Positions 61,448 through 64,000 of a stretch of 64,000 nucleotides of DNA are shown here, piece after piece. Both the position numbers and the translations under genes were made by a program. The notes under the pieces were generated by a model, which was given only the letters and a program-made list of their open reading frames with translations, was not told the origin of the DNA and did not search any database. Each line of letters begins with the position of its first letter. Position 1 is the first letter of the stretch. The stretch comes from Bradyrhizobium sp. CSA112 (GTDB lineage Bacteria; Pseudomonadota; Alphaproteobacteria; Rhizobiales; Xanthobacteraceae), in the NCBI RefSeq assembly GCF_029051645.1, contig NZ_JAACFS010000007.1, positions 62,001 through 126,000 on the forward strand. Reading direction: 5' to 3'.

Positions 61448-64000
61448 GTGCAAATTCCGCGTGCGCCAGTGGACGACGGGCTTTTTCCAAGATTTGGTCT
61501 TTCGCTGCTGGGAGGCTTTGAGCTGACCGGACCGGATGGCGTGGTCGACCTGCCGAGCAAGAAGCTCGCAGGCTTGTTGGCCTATCTGGCCTGCAACGCG
61601 CCCAGGCCGCAGTCGCGTGAGAAGCTGTCGGCCCTGTTGTGGGGCTCCCGCTTCGACGCGCAGGCCAGGCAGAACCTGCGCCAGGCTTTGTTCCGGCTGC
61701 GCAAAGTGCTCGGCGAGGACGCTCTGGAGAGCGATGGTGAGGTCGTATCGCTCAATGCGGCGGCCGTCCGATGCGACGTCAGCCAGTTCGAGGCCCTGGT
61801 CCGTGACGGTAGCCGGGATGCGTTGAGCGCGGCAGCCGATCTCTACCGGGGTCGGCTGATCGACGACGTTAGCGTAGGCGAGGAGGGCTGGAACGAATGG
61901 CTGACTGGTGAACGCGAGAGATTGCTGGATCTTGCCCTTGGCGTCATCATGGGGCTCGGCGAACAAGATCTGGCCGCCGGCCGTGCCGAACAGGCGCTGA
62001 AGGCCGGCCAGCGCGTCATCGCGCTCAACAACATGCGCGAGGACGCCCACCGGTTGATGGTACGGGCGCTGGCTGCTACGGGACGCAAGGCCGAGGCTCT
62101 CAAGCACTACCAGGACCTCGTTGCGCTGCTCAGGCGCGAACTGAACACGGAGCCCGATGCTGCGACAAGATCGCTCGCCGCCGAGCTTCGCGCCGCGGAG
62201 CCGCCGGGCAGGTCGTCCGCTGAAACGGAGATCGCCAAGCCCACGCTGCCGCAACCCGACCGGTCATCGATTGTGGCGTTGCCCTTTGGCAATATGAGGA
62301 GAGACCACGAGAACGCCGACAATCCCGCAGCGGACGGCGATGGAGCATCGTCTGCGGTGGCAGTCGGCTCCGGAAGCCCCGAGCGGCGACAGCTGACGAT
62401 CATGGTTTGCAATATGGTCGGGTCGATGCCGCTTTCGGCGCGCCTCGACCCTGAAGACATGCACGATCTCATCGCCGCCTTCCACAAATCGGTCGCCGAT
62501 GTTGTTTCGCGCTTCGATGGATTTGTCGCCCAGTACCTGGGCGATGGCGTGCTCGTCTATTTTGGCTACCCCGCTGCTGGCGAGCATGACGCCGAGCAAG
62601 CCATGCGTGCGGGCCTTGCCATCCTTGACGCGATCGGCACGTTAAAAGCGTCTCCATGCGTGACTGTTCAGGTGAGCGTTGGCATCGCCACCGGGCTCGT
62701 TGTCATCGGCGAGCGGTTAGCGACCGGCGACACACAGCAGTGCGCTGCGATCGGCGAGGCGCCGAACTTGGCAGCGCAGCTGCAGGCCGCGGCAGCGCCC
62801 GGCGAGGTCGTGATCGCCGCCAGCACGCATCGGCTGGCGGGGCGGATGTTCGACTGCCGCGCGCTTGCTGCCATCGACGTGAAGGGGCTGCCACAACCGG
62901 TGGAGGCGTGGCAGGTGCGCGGCGAGACGGCCGGCGTTAGCCGCTTCGAGGTGCGGCGCGCGGGCGCGCTGACCCCGCTCGTTGGCCGGCAGGAAGAGAT
63001 TGAGCTGCTGCTGCGCCGTTGGGATCTAGCCAAGCTCGGCGAGGGTCGGGTCGTGCTGCTCACGGGCGAGCCCGGCATCGGCAAGTCGCGTATCGCTGAA
63101 AGCCTGCTGGCCGGGTGCGAGGGCGAGCCGCATGCTCGCATTCGATATTTCTGCTCGCCCTACCATGTGCAGAGCCCGCTCTACCCGTTCATCGCACAGC
63201 TCGAGCGGGCCGCGGGCTTCGAACCGGGGAGCAGCGCCAGTGTGAAACTCGACAAATTGGAGGCCTTGCTCAAGCCGACGACGAAAAATGTACTACGCGA
63301 CGTGGTGCTCGTTGCCGAGCTGTTGGGGGTGCCGGCGGACTGGCGCTACCCGGCGTTGGCGATCAGCCCGCAGCAGAAGCGGGAGCTGACTCTCACCGCG
63401 CTTCTCGATCAGCTCGACGGCGCAGCGGCGCAGAGCGCCGTCCTCATCGTGGTCGAGGACGCCCACTGGATTGATCCGACATCCCAGGATTTGCTCGATC
63501 GAATGGTTGCCCGCGCCGCCAACCTGCCGGTGCTGCTGGTCGTCACGGTCCGGCCGGAGCTCCAGCCAACGTGGGTCGGCCAGTCGCATGTGACGATGCT
63601 GCCCTTGAGCCGCCTCGGCCGTCGCGACAGCGCCGGCATTGTTGGCGGTGTCACCAAGGGCAAGGCGCTGCCCGACGCGGTCCTCGATCAGGTCCTTGCG
63701 CACACGGATGGCGTGCCGCTGTTCATCGAGGAGCTGACCAGCGCGCTGCTCGAGAGCGGGCTGTTGCGTGAGACTGCGGACCGCTACGTGCTCGACGGAC
63801 CGCTGCTGCGGCTCGCGATCCCGACGACGCTGCGGGCCGCGCTGGTGGCGCGCCTCGATCGCCTCGCCTCGGTCAAGGGTGTGGCGCAGATCGGCGCCGC
63901 GATCGGACGAGAGTTCTCCCATGAACTGATTAGCGCGGTGGCATCTTTGAGTCCGGAGGACCTCGACGCGGCGCTCGAGCGGCTGACGGTCTCCGGCCTC
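61448..64000 (+). CDS. BTAD-cyclase-like-ATPase regulator (3' end beyond the window)
   Basis: 851 codons are present and the frame is open at the window edge. The GTG start is preceded by AGGAGGAG. Residues 1-235 form a SARP-type winged helix plus bacterial transcriptional activation domain (SLLGGFELTGPDGVVDLPSK; KLSALLWGSRFDAQARQNLR). Residues about 312-500 are class III nucleotide-cyclase-like, but the first metal-binding Asp of FCDLVGS is Asn322 (VCNMVGS), while GDG with Asp366 is kept. Residues about 515 onward are a STAND/AAA ATPase with Walker A GEPGIGKS (540-547) and VEDAHWID. A TPR region probably follows. Cyclase activity is doubtful; a signal-sensing ATPase regulator is likely. Confidence 0.83.
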   Translation, partial: MQIPRAPVDDGLFPRFGLSLLGGFELTGPDGVVDLPSKKLAGLLAYLACNAPRPQSREKLSALLWGSRFDAQARQNLRQALFRLRKVLGEDALESDGEVVSLNAAAVRCDVSQFEALVRDGSRDALSAAADLYRGRLIDDVSVGEEGWNEWLTGERERLLDLALGVIMGLGEQDLAAGRAEQALKAGQRVIALNNMREDAHRLMVRALAATGRKAEALKHYQDLVALLRRELNTEPDAATRSLAAELRAAEPPGRSSAETEIAKPTLPQPDRSSIVALPFGNMRRDHENADNPAADGDGASSAVAVGSGSPERRQLTIMVCNMVGSMPLSARLDPEDMHDLIAAFHKSVADVVSRFDGFVAQYLGDGVLVYFGYPAAGEHDAEQAMRAGLAILDAIGTLKASPCVTVQVSVGIATGLVVIGERLATGDTQQCAAIGEAPNLAAQLQAAAAPGEVVIAASTHRLAGRMFDCRALAAIDVKGLPQPVEAWQVRGETAGVSRFEVRRAGALTPLVGRQEEIELLLRRWDLAKLGEGRVVLLTGEPGIGKSRIAESLLAGCEGEPHARIRYFCSPYHVQSPLYPFIAQLERAAGFEPGSSASVKLDKLEALLKPTTKNVLRDVVLVAELLGVPADWRYPALAISPQQKRELTLTALLDQLDGAAAQSAVLIVVEDAHWIDPTSQDLLDRMVARAANLPVLLVVTVRPELQPTWVGQSHVTMLPLSRLGRRDSAGIVGGVTKGKALPDAVLDQVLAHTDGVPLFIEELTSALLESGLLRETADRYVLDGPLLRLAIPTTLRAALVARLDRLASVKGVAQIGAAIGREFSHELISAVASLSPEDLDAALERLTVSGL

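Noticed and set aside
61364..62254. A 296-codon minus-strand open frame opposite the BTAD regulator
   Set aside because: It is a shadow of the BTAD domain, which has family motifs in the plus-strand frame.

Overview
This window reads as chromosomal sequence of a GC-rich alphaproteobacterium of the Bradyrhizobium/Nitrobacteraceae type. The inference rests on DUF1127, DUF2934 and DUF6647-type small proteins, a large NAD-glutamate dehydrogenase, tct transporters, a HlyB/HlyD pair, 3' fragments of rhizobial-type tRNA genes, and short dispersed repeats typical of that group. There is no rRNA, no complete tRNA and no CRISPR array. Much of the window is accessory sequence: functional operons alternate with many decayed or frameshifted genes and recombination scars.

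Layout. 0-8 kb: a thioredoxin-like protein, a PflA-type radical SAM protein, an enoyl-CoA hydratase pseudogene, and an ECF41 sigma-factor module (carboxymuconolactone decarboxylase, SDR and the sigma factor, with a good ECF41-type promoter), then an NmrA-like protein divergent from a LysR regulator. 8-12 kb: small proteins, a PAP2 phosphatase, a Nudix hydrolase and an IS1182-like transposase remnant. 12-17 kb: NAD-glutamate dehydrogenase broken by one frameshift. 17-24 kb: a PIN-domain ORF with a small partner gene and a tRNA-Arg 3' fragment, a LuxR-type HTH protein, a chimeric HlyD fragment, and a type I secretion HlyD/HlyB pair whose HlyB gene is frameshifted. 24-33.5 kb: remnants of DUF899, RadC and ATPase genes, an orphan CheR-like methyltransferase, a ComA-like/MmgE-PrpD operon and a nucleotidyltransferase/metallophosphoesterase pair. 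33.7-37 kb: a tctBAC solute transporter. 37-45.7 kb: small conserved proteins, a mechanosensitive-channel-like protein, a Gfo/Idh/MocA-epimerase operon, a DoxX-like protein with an exported methyltransferase, and a hydrolase.

45.9-54.1 kb is the most interesting region. Five minus-strand genes (nucleoside phosphorylase, DUF2064/TIGR04282-type transferase, polytopic GT87-like glycosyltransferase, SPASM-type radical SAM enzyme, family-2 glycosyltransferase) are joined by four consecutive ATGA stop/start overlaps. Divergent from them lie an acyl-CoA dehydrogenase and a PhnD-like binding protein without an obvious signal peptide, and the far end is closed by a second radical SAM protein with a degenerate TusA-like N-terminal domain. 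The gene set suggests a biosynthetic pathway in which a radical SAM adenosyl product or by-product is handled by the phosphorylase and sugars are added at the membrane. The product is not known to me.

54.1-58.3 kb: a plant-type O-methyltransferase and pobA lie between two copies of a 150-bp repeat ending in the 3' part of a CAU-anticodon tRNA, which suggests an inserted cassette. 58.3-64 kb: small proteins, a LuxR-family regulator and, divergent from it and running off the right edge, a BTAD/cyclase-like/ATPase regulator whose cyclase domain has lost a metal-binding aspartate.
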